Assembly (NCBI GenBank): GCA_019510195.1
Contig: JAEKKW010000059.1
Location: 1-50,986, forward strand
DNA: 50,986 nt
Reading direction: 5' to 3'
DNA from: Lysobacterales bacterium
GTDB taxonomy: Bacteria; Pseudomonadota; Gammaproteobacteria; Xanthomonadales; Xanthomonadaceae
This document shows positions 37,639 to 46,509 of the stretch, piece by piece (the first letter of the stretch is position 1; the number at the start of each line of letters is the position of its first letter). The notes under the pieces were generated by a model. That model was not told the DNA's origin and searched no databases. It saw only the letters and a program-made list of their open reading frames with translations. The translations under genes and the position numbers were made by a program.

Positions 37639-38568
37639 ATGCCCAATCGCACCTCATCCAAACCCATGCGCCTGGGCTTCTTGTTGTACCCGGGCTGCAT
37701 GCCCGCCGGCTTGTTCGCCGCAGCCGACATGGTGCGAGCGTGCAATCTTCGCCACGGGCGGGAATGCGTGCAGGCATCCTGGGTCGGGCTTGACCTGAAG
37801 GCGGTGCAGCCGGAACACGGACCAGCACTTCAACCGCGGCATTCGCTATCGAACGCCAAGTTCGATGCCCTGCTGGTTCCCGGTGCATGGATTGCATCCG
37901 TCGAAGCGCTTGACCCGATGCTGCTGCAGCAGAAACGATTGATCGATGCACTCCGTGCACTTCCCGGCCACACGCAAATCTGGAGTTATTGCGCAGGTGT
38001 CGCCTGGCTCGCAGCATCCGGGCGACTCAATGGGCACGATGCAACTGCCACCTGGTGGCTACTGCCAGCATTGACCGAGCGCTTTCCGCGGGTCCGGTGG
38101 CAGGAAAACGACGGGCTCACGCTGGATGCCCGACTTGCCACCGCGTCTGGCCCGAACGGCTACTTGCCCCTCATGCTCGACCGCCTGGCAACGCGCTTCC
38201 CCGGCGAGATCCTGCAGGATGTCCAGGATGTCCTGATGCTTCCGCGACCCAGGGCGCGCCACACCGCATTCGATGTCATCGACATCATGAGCCTTCGTGA
38301 TCCCGGACTCCGCCGCTTGATTGCATTCACGCAGCGAACGCCAGCGCAGGGAGTCGGGCAAGTGAAGAAGAACACGGGCATCCCCGCCGGGGATTGGCTC
38401 CGAAGGATCAAGCTCAGCCAGGCGGCCGAAGCACTGCGCCGCACGCATGCACCGATCAAAACGATCAGTGACACGCTCGGATTTGCGGACGAGACCAGTC
38501 TGTATCGGGCTTTCAAGGGAACCACCGGGTTGACCCCGACGGCATACCGACAAGCCTATGCGGAATGA
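37639..38568 (+). CDS. GlxA-like transcriptional regulator (DJ-1/PfpI domain plus AraC HTH)
   Basis: Two-domain regulator. The N-terminal DJ-1/PfpI amidotransferase-like domain (about 10-185) has LGFLLYPGCMPAGLF, FDALLVPGAW and the nucleophile-elbow cysteine in SYCAGVAWLAASG. The C-terminal AraC-type HTH (about 215-309) has GDWLRRIKLSQAAEALR, ISDTLGFADETSLYRAFK and GLTPTAYRQ. The ATG at 37639 gives 309 aa; ATG 37666 is also possible, and neither has a clear ribosome-binding site. The ligand is unknown. It probably controls the two enzyme genes downstream. Base composition is lower in GC than the neighbouring operons. Confidence 0.87.
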   Translation: MPNRTSSKPMRLGFLLYPGCMPAGLFAAADMVRACNLRHGRECVQASWVGLDLKAVQPEHGPALQPRHSLSNAKFDALLVPGAWIASVEALDPMLLQQKRLIDALRALPGHTQIWSYCAGVAWLAASGRLNGHDATATWWLLPALTERFPRVRWQENDGLTLDARLATASGPNGYLPLMLDRLATRFPGEILQDVQDVLMLPRPRARHTAFDVIDIMSLRDPGLRRLIAFTQRTPAQGVGQVKKNTGIPAGDWLRRIKLSQAAEALRRTHAPIKTISDTLGFADETSLYRAFKGTTGLTPTAYRQAYAE

Positions 38569-38639
38569 CGCGCACCGGCCTGGCACGTTCTGCATTGATA
38601 TCGGCATTTTTCGCCATTCCCCGCCAATCACGACGCAAA

Positions 38640-38645
38640 CATAAT
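38640..38645 (+). promoter_or_regulatory. Possible -10 box before the alpha/beta hydrolase gene
   Basis: CATAAT in an AT-rich 105-base gap after the regulator gene, 28 bases before the hydrolase start. No convincing -35 was seen, as expected for an activator-dependent promoter, so this is weak. Confidence 0.25.
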
Positions 38646-38673
38646 CGTGTCCCGCACATCGCAAGGACATCGC

Positions 38674-39474
38674 ATGACGTTGCGCATAGGCCGGAGCTCG
38701 ATCCATCTCGTGGACGAAGGCACCGGTCGCCCGACCCTGTTCCTCCACGGCAACCCGGACTCTTCCGATGTCTGGGGCGGAATCATTTCGCGGCTGTCTT
38801 CGAACTATCGCTGCATCGCGCCGGATTTGCCGGGCTTCGGGCGGTCAACCGCGCCCATGGATTTCGACTATTCGCTTGCCGGCATGGCGACCTTCATCGA
38901 CAACCTGGTCACCACGCTCGGAATCGAGGAGCCGCTGAATCTCGTCGTGCATGACATTGGTGGCCCATTCGGCCTGGCGTGGGCAGTCAAGCATCCCGGA
39001 AAAGTGGGAAGCGTGGTGATCATGAACACCGTCTTCTCATCCGATTACCGCTGGCATCTCTTCGGCCGCCTCTGGCGCACCCCGGTCATCGGCGAGATCG
39101 TACAGGCGCTGACAAGCCGCAACGGCTTCACGCGTGAACTCCTGCGCGCATCACGCAAACTGACACGCGAACAGATCCATCGCACCTATGGCCTGATCAC
39201 GCCGTCAGTGAAGAAAATGATGTTGCGCTGGTATCGTGCGACCGACCCGCGCAATTTCGCTGGCTGGGAGGACGAACTACGCCGCCTGCTCGCACGCAAG
39301 CCGTCACTCGTGTTGTGGGGCGACCATGACCCGTATATCGCAGGCCGCTTCGCGACGCGATTTGGCCCATCGATGATTGAACATTTCCCGGATTGCGGGC
39401 ATTGGCTCCCCTCCGAAGCGCCCGAGGCCGTGGCTGCCCGCCTGCTCGATTTCTACCGGCAGGACCACACCTGA
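38674..39474 (+). CDS. Alpha/beta hydrolase, haloalkane dehalogenase-like
   Basis: Cytosolic alpha/beta hydrolase with an aspartate nucleophile. The start at ATG 38674 has AGGA six bases upstream and gives 266 aa. Motifs: oxyanion-hole HGNPDSSDVW (25-34), nucleophile Asp94 in VVHDIGGPFG, acid Asp219 in WGDHDPY and His243 in DCGHWLPSEAPE. Haloalkane dehalogenases usually have Trp after the nucleophile to hold the halide. Here it is Ile95, so dehalogenation is uncertain and epoxide hydrolase or another activity is possible. It overlaps the PhzF-like gene (TGATG) and follows the GlxA-like regulator. Confidence 0.82.
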   Translation: MTLRIGRSSIHLVDEGTGRPTLFLHGNPDSSDVWGGIISRLSSNYRCIAPDLPGFGRSTAPMDFDYSLAGMATFIDNLVTTLGIEEPLNLVVHDIGGPFGLAWAVKHPGKVGSVVIMNTVFSSDYRWHLFGRLWRTPVIGEIVQALTSRNGFTRELLRASRKLTREQIHRTYGLITPSVKKMMLRWYRATDPRNFAGWEDELRRLLARKPSLVLWGDHDPYIAGRFATRFGPSMIEHFPDCGHWLPSEAPEAVAARLLDFYRQDHT

Positions 39475-40328
39475 TGCACGCACGCGTCGAAATCGTGAAT
39501 GCCTTCATCGACGGCGATGCAGGCGGCAATCCTGCCGGCGTCGTCCTGGATGCCGATCGGCTCGATTCAGCCGAAAAACTTGCAATTGCTGCCCAGGCCG
39601 GATTATCGGAAACAGCTTTCGTCTCCACTTCCGAAGTGGCGACGTTCAAATTGGAGTTCTTCACGCCAACGCGCCAGATTGCCCACTGTGGGCACGCCAC
39701 CATTGCCGCGTTCGGTCGGATGCGTGAACTGGGCCGGATCGACGACGGCATCCTGTCCAAGGAAACCATCGATGGCACCCGCACAATCATCGTGCAGGGC
39801 GACAAGACGTTCATGCAGCAACGGGCGCCCGCATATACCACCATCGACGCGATTGAACGCAGGATCCTGGAGTCCCTTCGCATCGAACGCACCGACCTCA
39901 TGACCAGCTTGGCTCCGATGGTCGTCAACACCGGAAACGGATTCCTGATCCTGCCAATGCGCGACATGCGCGCGCTGGCCAGACTGCAGCCCGACATGGC
40001 CGCAGTCACGGCGATCAGCGACGAGCTTGATCTGATCGGGTTCTATCCGTTCTCACTGGAGGCACAACGCCCGGGGCGCAACGCAACGACCCGGATGTTC
40101 GCGCCGCGCTATGGCATTGAAGAGGAATCCGCGACCGGCATGGCCGCGGGTCCGCTTGCCTGCTATCTGCACGATGTCGCCGGTGTCGACATGGAACGCT
40201 TCCAGATCGAACAGGGGTGGTTCATGCGTCCCGCATCGCCCAGCGTGATCCAGGTCGATCTTGAAACCGGGAGCGGTGCCATCACAGGCTTGATGGCTGG
40301 AGGTCGCGCGCGCAGCCTGACGCATTAG
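39474..40328 (+). CDS. PhzF family isomerase/epimerase-like protein
   Basis: PhzF proteins have a diaminopimelate-epimerase-like two-lobed fold and act as acid/base isomerases. Substrates are mostly unknown outside phenazine synthesis. The start at ATG 39474 gives 284 aa. The catalytic Glu is Glu46 in LSETAFV; CGHATIA and the late ESATGMAAGPLACYL complete the signature (family: EDPATGSA). The Asp/Pro-to-Ser/Ala change in the last motif is a departure from the norm. No phenazine genes are present. It is translationally coupled to the upstream hydrolase, which suggests a shared small-molecule pathway. Confidence 0.86.
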   Translation: MHARVEIVNAFIDGDAGGNPAGVVLDADRLDSAEKLAIAAQAGLSETAFVSTSEVATFKLEFFTPTRQIAHCGHATIAAFGRMRELGRIDDGILSKETIDGTRTIIVQGDKTFMQQRAPAYTTIDAIERRILESLRIERTDLMTSLAPMVVNTGNGFLILPMRDMRALARLQPDMAAVTAISDELDLIGFYPFSLEAQRPGRNATTRMFAPRYGIEEESATGMAAGPLACYLHDVAGVDMERFQIEQGWFMRPASPSVIQVDLETGSGAITGLMAGGRARSLTH

Positions 40329-40342
40329 CCAGGGGGAGGGAA

Positions 40343-40418
40343 TGGTGGGTCGTGATGGATTCGAACCATCGACCAGCGGATTAAAAGTCCGATGCTCTAC
40401 CGACTGAGCTAACGACCC
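40343..40418 (-). tRNA. tRNA-Lys (UUU)
   Basis: A full 76-base cloverleaf with encoded CCA. The acceptor GGGTCGT pairs with ACGACCC and the discriminator is A. The D arm is GCTC...GAGC, the anticodon loop CTTTTAA (anticodon TTT), and the T arm GATGG-TTCGAAT-CCATC. The 27-43 position is a T-C mismatch, though the rest of the anticodon stem is paired. The 3' end lies 14 bases from the end of the PhzF-like gene. Confidence 0.96.
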
Positions 40419-40423
40419 GGTCA

Positions 40424-40455
40424 CGGCCCGGCATTGCACCGGGCCGCATATTGTA
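40424..40455 (-). promoter_or_regulatory. Possible tRNA-Lys promoter -10 box and leader hairpin
   Basis: On the minus strand a TACAAT (40450-40455) lies upstream of tRNA-Lys, followed by a perfect hairpin CGGCCCGG-N7-CCGGGCCG (40424-40446). A GC-rich discriminator after the -10 box would fit stringent control. The hairpin could instead end queC transcripts, but no T-run follows it. Confidence 0.35.
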
Positions 40456-40460
40456 GCGAA

Positions 40461-41147
40461 TCAGCGATATCGGGTGGGATCGGCCAGCCCGGCGTCGGCG
40501 AAACCGCGGGAACGCAGCAGGCAAGCGTCGCAATGCCCGCAGGCGCGACCCTCGGCGTCTGCCTGGTAACAGCTGACCGTCTGCGCGAAATCCACCCCCA
40601 GCCGCTCGCCTTCACTGGCGATGTCGGCCTTGCTCATGCGCATCAGCGGGGCGTGGACGCGGAAGCGCGTGCCCTCGACGCCGGCGCGGGTGGCGAGGTT
40701 GGCCAAGGTCTCGAACGCGGCGATGAATTCCGGCCGGCAATCGGGATAGCCGGAGTAATCGACGGCATTGACGCCGCAGAAGATGTCGCGTGCGCCCAGC
40801 ACTTCGGCCCAGCCCAGCGCCGCCGACAGCATCAAGGTATTGCGCGCCGGCACATAGGTCACGGGAATGTCGCCGCTGCCGATCTCGTGGCCATCGGCAT
40901 CGGTGGGCACGTCGATGTCGCTGGTCAGCGCCGAGCCGCCAATGGTGCGCAGGTCGATCTCGACCGTCTTGTGCTCGACGGCGCCGAGCATCGCCGCGAC
41001 GCGTTGCGCGGCTTCGAGTTCGGAGAGATGGCGTTGTCCGTAGCGCACGCTCATGGCATGCACGGCGAATCCCTGCTCGCGCGCGATCGCCAGCACCACC
41101 GCCGAATCCATGCCGCCGGAAACGAGGACCACTGCAGGTGTCGTCAT
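40461..41147 (-). CDS. queC: 7-cyano-7-deazaguanine synthase QueC
   Basis: Converts carboxy-deazaguanine to preQ0 in queuosine synthesis. At 228 aa it shows the PP-loop [50 protein letters not shown], and the zinc site C-terminal to [10 protein letters not shown] ([11 protein letters not shown]). It overlaps queE by four bases and closes the long tol-pal operon. It is followed by tRNA-Lys, which is not itself a queuosine-modified tRNA. Confidence 0.95.
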   Translation of the reverse strand: MTTPAVVLVSGGMDSAVVLAIAREQGFAVHAMSVRYGQRHLSELEAAQRVAAMLGAVEHKTVEIDLRTIGGSALTSDIDVPTDADGHEIGSGDIPVTYVPARNTLMLSAALGWAEVLGARDIFCGVNAVDYSGYPDCRPEFIAAFETLANLATRAGVEGTRFRVHAPLMRMSKADIASEGERLGVDFAQTVSCYQADAEGRACGHCDACLLRSRGFADAGLADPTRYR

Positions 41148-41833
41148 CGTCCCGGCTCCTCGCCCCAGAGCTGCTTGTGGAGTTGCGTCTGGAAACGCAC
41201 CGGCAGGCGTTCCGCGACGATCCAGTCGGCGAGTTCACGCGGCGCCACTTGCCCATGGCTGGGCGAGAACAGCACGTCGCAACGTTCGTGCAGCGCATGC
41301 GTCTTCACCATGTCGCGTGCCCACTCGAAATCCTCGCGCGAGCAGATCACGAACTTGACCTGGTCGTGCGGAGTCAGCAACGGGATATTCTCCATGCGGT
41401 TGCGCGCGACTTCGCCGGAACCCGGCGTCTTGATGTCGACCACGCGCGATACCCGCGTATCGACATCGCCGATGTCGATGGCCCCGGATGTTTCCAGCGA
41501 TACGGCCAAGCCGAGATCGCACAATTTCTTCAGCAACTGCACGCAGCGCTTCTGCGCCAGCGGTTCGCCACCGGTCACGCAGACGTGGCGCACACCGTGG
41601 CCGGTCACCGTCGCCACGATGTCGTCGATGTCCTTCCACTCGCCGCCGTGGAAGGCATAGGCGGTATCGCAATAGAGGCAGCGCAGCGGGCAACCGGTCA
41701 GGCGCATGAACACCGTCGGCCAGCCGGCATCGCGGGCTTCGCCTTGCAGGGACAGGAAGATTTCGGTGATCCGCAGCCGCTCGGACGTGGACTCCGGCGC
41801 GGCCTCGGTCGCTGGGGTTGCGACGGCATTCAT
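41144..41833 (-). CDS. queE: 7-carboxy-7-deazaguanine synthase QueE
   Basis: Radical SAM enzyme making the deazaguanine core of queuosine. At 229 aa, the cluster motif is CPLRCLYC (CxxxCxxC), preceded by [30 protein letters not shown] and the later [11 protein letters not shown] are also typical. The N-terminal 20 residues (Ala/Thr/Glu-rich) are not conserved, so a later start is possible. It pairs with queC downstream and follows cpoB by nine bases. The rest of the preQ0 pathway (queD, folE) is not in the window. Confidence 0.94.
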   Translation of the reverse strand: MNAVATPATEAAPESTSERLRITEIFLSLQGEARDAGWPTVFMRLTGCPLRCLYCDTAYAFHGGEWKDIDDIVATVTGHGVRHVCVTGGEPLAQKRCVQLLKKLCDLGLAVSLETSGAIDIGDVDTRVSRVVDIKTPGSGEVARNRMENIPLLTPHDQVKFVICSREDFEWARDMVKTHALHERCDVLFSPSHGQVAPRELADWIVAERLPVRFQTQLHKQLWGEEPGR

Positions 41834-41842
41834 GCCGCCATT

Positions 41843-42544
41843 TTACCTTGCGGCGGGCTTTCTCTGCGGCTTTTGCCCACTCATGGCCTGCTGCGACATG
41901 CGCAGCTTCTTCGCCGCATCGGCAGCCTTGGGATGGGTCGGATAGGTATCGACCACCTGCTTGAACTGCGCCGCCGCCATCTCGTAATTGCCGGTGGCGT
42001 AATAGCTCTCGCCCAGCCAGTAGCGCGCGTTGGGAATCAGCGCGCTCTTCGGCCAGCGATCGATGAAGGCCTTGAAGCCGCGCGACGACTTGACGTAATC
42101 GCCGCCCTTCAAGGCCTTGAACGCCGCATCGTAATCGGCGCGGTCGTTGCCGTTCGATGCCTCCGGCGCCGATTCCGCAGGAATGACCGAAGGCGCGTTG
42201 GCCTGCGGCTGCACCGGTTGCGCGGCAGGCGCGCCCTGGCCATTTCCATCGGCGGGCTTGCCGCTGCCCTCGAGGCGATTCAGGCGGCCGTCGACATCGA
42301 GATACTGGTTGCGCGTCGCCTCCTTCTGCTGGTTGAGCTGCTGTTGCAGCTCTTCCACTTGTCCGCGCAGGCCGCGCACTTCTTCCTTGAGCGCATTGAT
42401 CTGGTTCAGCGTCTCGAGCTTTGCGCTGTCATCGGCGGCATGCGCTTCCAGCGCATCGACACGCTCGGCGAGGCTCGCCCGCTGCGCCATCGCAGGCAGA
42501 GCGGGCAGCATCAGCGCAATCAGCAGTGCGGGAAGAATGCGCAT
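41843..42544 (-). CDS. cpoB: Cell division coordinator CpoB (YbgF)
   Basis: Periplasmic TolA-binding protein. In E. coli it couples outer-membrane constriction to septal peptidoglycan synthesis. The start at ATG 42544 gives a signal peptide (MRILPALLIALMLPALPAMA/Q) and 233 aa. A coiled coil spans about 25-80 (LNQINALKEEVRGLRGQVEE, QQQLNQQKEATRNQ in part). A Pro/Ala/Gly linker and C-terminal TPR repeats follow (YDAAFKALKGGDY, PNARYWLGESYYATGNY, TYPTHPKAADAAKKL). It follows pal by eight bases, its usual place. Confidence 0.93.
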   Translation of the reverse strand: MRILPALLIALMLPALPAMAQRASLAERVDALEAHAADDSAKLETLNQINALKEEVRGLRGQVEELQQQLNQQKEATRNQYLDVDGRLNRLEGSGKPADGNGQGAPAAQPVQPQANAPSVIPAESAPEASNGNDRADYDAAFKALKGGDYVKSSRGFKAFIDRWPKSALIPNARYWLGESYYATGNYEMAAAQFKQVVDTYPTHPKAADAAKKLRMSQQAMSGQKPQRKPAAR

Positions 42545-42552
42545 CGTCGTGC

Positions 42553-43089
42553 TCAGGGCGTGGTGTAGTTGAGGTCCACGCGGCGATTCTTCTGCCAGCA
42601 CGATTCATCCGATTCGCGGCATTCCGGGCGTTCCTCGCCGTAGCTCACGACCTTGAGCTGACTGCCGCTGGCGCCCATCGCCTGCATCGCCGAGGACACG
42701 CTGCGCGCGCGACGCTCGCCCAGAGCGAGGTTGTATTCGCGGCTGCCGCGTTCGTCGGTATTGCCTTCCAGCGTGATGCGCGCGGACGGACGATCGCGCA
42801 GGTACTTGGCGTGGCAGCCGATCGACGCCTGGAACTCCGGCTTGGTGGCATCGGAGTCGTAGTCGAAGTACACCGAACGGTTCTTCAGGCAGGCGTCCTT
42901 GTCGAGGTCGGCCGGACCATAGGCGCCGGCGATCGGTGCGGTGGAAACGCCGGTGTCGTTCTTGTTGCCGGCATTGTTCTGGGCGCCGGAATCCACCACC
43001 GGCGGCGGCGGCGTGTCCTTGGTCTTGGTGGAACAAGCGACCATGCCAATGCAGGCGATCGCGATCACGGCGGAACGCAAGGTTTTCAT
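42553..43089 (-). CDS. pal: Peptidoglycan-associated lipoprotein Pal
   Basis: Outer-membrane lipoprotein that binds peptidoglycan and the Tol complex. The start at ATG 43089 has GGAG six bases upstream, giving 178 aa. The signal ends in a lipobox, GMVAC, with the lipid-modified Cys followed by Ser. A Pro-rich tether leads to the OmpA-like domain: SVYFDYDSDATKP, ITLEGNTDERGSREYNLALG (peptidoglycan contact) and ARSVSSAMQAMG. Upstream in-frame ATGs at 43155 and 43131 are rejected because they mask the lipoprotein signal. It follows tolB by 38 bases. Confidence 0.95.
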   Translation of the reverse strand: MKTLRSAVIAIACIGMVACSTKTKDTPPPPVVDSGAQNNAGNKNDTGVSTAPIAGAYGPADLDKDACLKNRSVYFDYDSDATKPEFQASIGCHAKYLRDRPSARITLEGNTDERGSREYNLALGERRARSVSSAMQAMGASGSQLKVVSYGEERPECRESDESCWQKNRRVDLNYTTP

Positions 43090-43127
43090 TTTCGACTCCT
43101 TCGGAAACTGCGGGTTCGGTGCGGAAA

Positions 43128-44372
43128 TCATGGGGTGCTGCGATACGGCGACCATGCCGGATCCTGGGCGTTGCCGCCGGTATCGATGCGTTCGCGCACG
43201 CGGCCGTCGGACGACACGACATGAATCACGCTGCGGCTGCCTTCATGGGCGTCGTACATGACCATGCTGCCATTCGGCGCCACGCTCGGCGATTCGTCCA
43301 GGGATCCCGGCGACACCGTGGTCCACTGGCCCGGGCCGCTGCGGGTATCGAACACCGCGATGCGGTAGTTGCCGCCGTTGCCCTGCGTCACCGCCATCAC
43401 CTTGCCGTCGAGCGAGAACGCGGCATCGGCGTTGTAGTCGCCCTGGAAGGTGACGCGACTGGCGCCGCCACCCGATGCGGAGGTCTTGTAGATCTGCGGG
43501 CGTCCACCGCGATCCGAAGTGAAGTAGATGCCCGACGGCGTCCACGTCGCACTGGTATCGATGCCGAGCTGGTGGGTGATGCGCGTCGGTGCGCCCCCAC
43601 TGGCCGGCAGCGTGTAGATCTCGGGATTGCCGTCGCGCGACAGCGTCACCGCAAGACGCGCGCCATCGGGCGAGAACGACGGGCTGGCGTTGAGCCCGGC
43701 AAACGACGCCACGGTGACATCGCCACCGGCAAGCGTGCGCACCTTCACCGTGGAATTGCCCTTGGCGAAGGCGACATAGGCGATGCGCCTGCCATCCGGG
43801 CTCCATGTCGGCGACATGATCGGCGCGCTGGCGGTTTCCAGCACGCGGGCGTTGTGGCCATCGGCATCGGCGACGACGAGGCTGTAGGTCGCCTTCTTGG
43901 TCCAGAACGCGCCACGCACGTTCAATACTTTTTGATAGATGTCGTCGGCGATCTGGTGGGCGATGTCGCGTGCCGCGCTGGCCGGACCGCTTTTGGCAAA
44001 CCCGAGCAGGCGCTGCTTGTGCACGACGTCGTAGAGCTCGTACTCGACGCGCATCGATGCGCCATTGCTGACGCGGCCGATCAGCACCAGCCCCTGCCCC
44101 GCGGCCTGCCACAGCGGCAGGTGCAGTTCGGCGGCGGTGCTCGGCTTCTCCGGCATCGCCGATTCCGCCATCGCCTTGAACTGACCGGAACGCTGGAGAT
44201 CGGCACGGATCACGGCGGCGATGTCGCTCTCGCCGGACGCACTGCCCGCGAACGGCACCACCGCGATCGGCTGTGCGGCGTCGCGTCCGCCGATCACGTC
44301 GACCTGCGGGCTGGATTGCGCGAAGGCCGCGCCGGACAAGAGAAAGACACAGATTGCGAAGATGGATCGCAT
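43128..44372 (-). CDS. tolB: Tol-Pal system protein TolB
   Basis: Periplasmic beta-propeller of the Tol-Pal envelope machine, binding Pal and TolA. At 414 aa it starts with a signal peptide (SIFAICVFLLSGAAFA/QS). The N-terminal alpha/beta domain (about 20-160) contains IAVVPFAGSASGESDIAAVI. WD40-like propeller repeats follow (SPTWSPDGRRIAYVAF, SPSFSPDGARLAVTLS, YFTSDRGGRPQIYK, DAAFSLDGKVMAV). The TolA-contacting N-terminal stretch after the signal (SSPQVDVIGG) is present. It lies 88 bases after tolA. Confidence 0.95.
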   Translation of the reverse strand: MRSIFAICVFLLSGAAFAQSSPQVDVIGGRDAAQPIAVVPFAGSASGESDIAAVIRADLQRSGQFKAMAESAMPEKPSTAAELHLPLWQAAGQGLVLIGRVSNGASMRVEYELYDVVHKQRLLGFAKSGPASAARDIAHQIADDIYQKVLNVRGAFWTKKATYSLVVADADGHNARVLETASAPIMSPTWSPDGRRIAYVAFAKGNSTVKVRTLAGGDVTVASFAGLNASPSFSPDGARLAVTLSRDGNPEIYTLPASGGAPTRITHQLGIDTSATWTPSGIYFTSDRGGRPQIYKTSASGGGASRVTFQGDYNADAAFSLDGKVMAVTQGNGGNYRIAVFDTRSGPGQWTTVSPGSLDESPSVAPNGSMVMYDAHEGSRSVIHVVSSDGRVRERIDTGGNAQDPAWSPYRSTP

Positions 44373-44460
44373 CAGGGAGTTCTTCGTTGGGATGCGTTCG
44401 TCTAGGGTAAACGCGGAGGCGTCAATTAGCTGAATGCCGGTTCACCGTGGGGCATGCCGG

Positions 44461-45323
44461 TCAGCGCGATGGCCTGAAATTCGCCGTGAAATCACGGGAA
44501 TACACGTCTTCATAGCCCTTGAACGGCAATGGGCTGGCATCGCGCACGGCTTTTTCGACGCTGCGCTTCGCTTCTTCGGAATACGGGCAGCCTGGCTGCA
44601 CGGAGGCCGCGATCACCTCGCCGCCGGGAATGATCCGGATATGGATCGGGCACGTCTGTCCGGGCGGAATGTCGTCGGGACGCACCCACTTCGCTTCGAT
44701 CGCCCGCCCCACCGCATCCAGCCATTTCTGCTGGCCGCTGTTGCGGCTCTTGCCGGCGCCGCTGCCCGCGCGCGCCGATGACGCGGACTGGTCCTGGCCT
44801 GCGCTCGGCGATTTCGCATCCGCCATCTGCTCTGCGCGCTGCTTGGCCAGGTTGGTCGCCTTCGCCAGGCGCGCCGCTTCTGCAGCCGCGCGCGCGGCGA
44901 GATCGGATTCGGCTTTCTTGTCTTGAGCGGGTTCGCGCCTGGCTGGTTCCGGTGCCGGCACTTTCTTGCTGGCATCCACCGGCATCGGCGGCTCGGGCCT
45001 GGGTGGCTCGGGTTTCGGTGGTGGCGTTTCCTTCGCCGGTTGCGGTGTCGCATCGACCGGCATCGGCGCGGGTGTTTCCTTCGGCACCACGATCGGTTGC
45101 GGCAATGGCTGCACCGCTTCCTTCGGTTCGCCGAGCAAGGCGCGCCGCGTCTTCGCCGAAAGGTCGTCCACGGATGCCACGTCCGCCTGCAACGCGCCAT
45201 CGCCACCGGCATCACCGCCCTGCTGGCTGACGCGATGCAGGCCGAAGAGCAGCAGCCCGATCAGGACCACGTGCAGCAGGATCGCGTATCCGGTCCCGCG
45301 CGCGGCATCGGCGCGCTGCTCCT

Positions 45324-45327
<4 letters not shown>
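44461..45327 (-). CDS. tolA: Cell envelope protein TolA
   Basis: Inner-membrane-anchored rod that transmits force from TolQR to Pal/TolB. At 288 aa there is one transmembrane helix near the N-terminus (YAILLHVVLIGLLLFGLH). A long Pro/Lys/Glu- and Ala-rich domain II spans about 60-195. A C-terminal globular domain has WLDAVGRAIEAKWVRP, CPIHIRIIPGGEVI and SVEKAVRDASPLP. The GTG start (45327) overlaps the tolR stop. Domain II is low-complexity and shorter than in E. coli (421 aa in total). Confidence 0.94.
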
Positions 45328-45767
<440 letters not shown>

Positions 45768-45768
45768 G

Positions 45769-46509
45769 TCAGCGCGGCGCGTCGGGCAGCGGCGACCAGC
45801 GTTGCAGGATCGACGAGAACTCTTCGGCGAATGCGTCGTAGCGCGAAGCCAGGCGATCGACGCGGGTGGCGAGGCGGTTGTAGGCCCACACCGCCGGGAT
45901 CGCCGCGAACAGACCCATCGCAGTGGCGATCAGCGCTTCGGAAATGCCCGGCGCGACGGTGGCAATCGTTGCCTGCTTGAGGCTGGCAAGGCCCTGGAAC
46001 GAAATCATGATGCCCCACACCGTGCCGAACAGGCCGATGTACGGGCTGATCGAACCGGTATTGGCGAGGAATTCGAGATTGTGCTCGAGGCCGTCGAGTT
46101 CGCGTGCGGTGGCGGCGCGCATCGCCCGTTGCGCGCCCTCCAGCTGCAGGCGGCTGTCGGCGCCGCGCATCTGGGTGACGCGGTGGTATTCGCGCATGCC
46201 GGCGTCGAAGATCGCTTCCATGCCATCGATGCCATCGTTCTTGCCGGCGCGGGCATGGAGGTCGCCGAGTTGCGCGCCCGACCAGAAGCGTTCCTCGAAG
46301 CTGGCTGCCTCGCGTTCGGCCGCAGCCAGCTGCGCGCGCTTGCGGAAGATGATCGCCCACGACATGACCGATACCACCAGCAGGATCGCCATCACCAACT
46401 GCACCGGCAGCGATGCATGGATCACCAGCTGCAACGGATTGATCGCATTCGTCGGGAGCGGGCCGGCCGGCAGCGCGGCGGGTACGTCAAGCAGCATCGT
46501 GGAAAACAT
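45769..46509 (-). CDS. tolQ: Tol-Pal system protein TolQ (ExbB family)
   Basis: Pentameric inner-membrane part of the Tol motor. ATG 46509 overlaps the ybgC stop (TGATG) and gives 246 aa; a TTG one codon earlier is possible. Three transmembrane segments: LVMAILLVVSVMSWAIIF (about 37-54), a second in GSISPYIGLFGTVWGIMISF, and a third in GISEALIATAMGLFAAIPAV. The conserved Thr/Gly residues facing the proton path are in the last two. The cytosolic loop between the first and second helices is as expected. Confidence 0.95.
   Translation of the reverse strand: MFSTMLLDVPAALPAGPLPTNAINPLQLVIHASLPVQLVMAILLVVSVMSWAIIFRKRAQLAAAEREAASFEERFWSGAQLGDLHARAGKNDGIDGMEAIFDAGMREYHRVTQMRGADSRLQLEGAQRAMRAATARELDGLEHNLEFLANTGSISPYIGLFGTVWGIMISFQGLASLKQATIATVAPGISEALIATAMGLFAAIPAVWAYNRLATRVDRLASRYDAFAEEFSSILQRWSPLPDAPR

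Noticed and set aside
39474-40328. Phenazine biosynthesis cluster because of the PhzF-like gene
   Set aside because: PhzF homologues are widespread; no other phz gene is in the window.
37565-40418. Genomic island attachment site: duplicated tRNA-Lys 3' end flanking the low-GC cassette
   Set aside because: Looked for the tRNA 3' end sequence near mgtE (37565-37638) and did not find it; no integrase is present.
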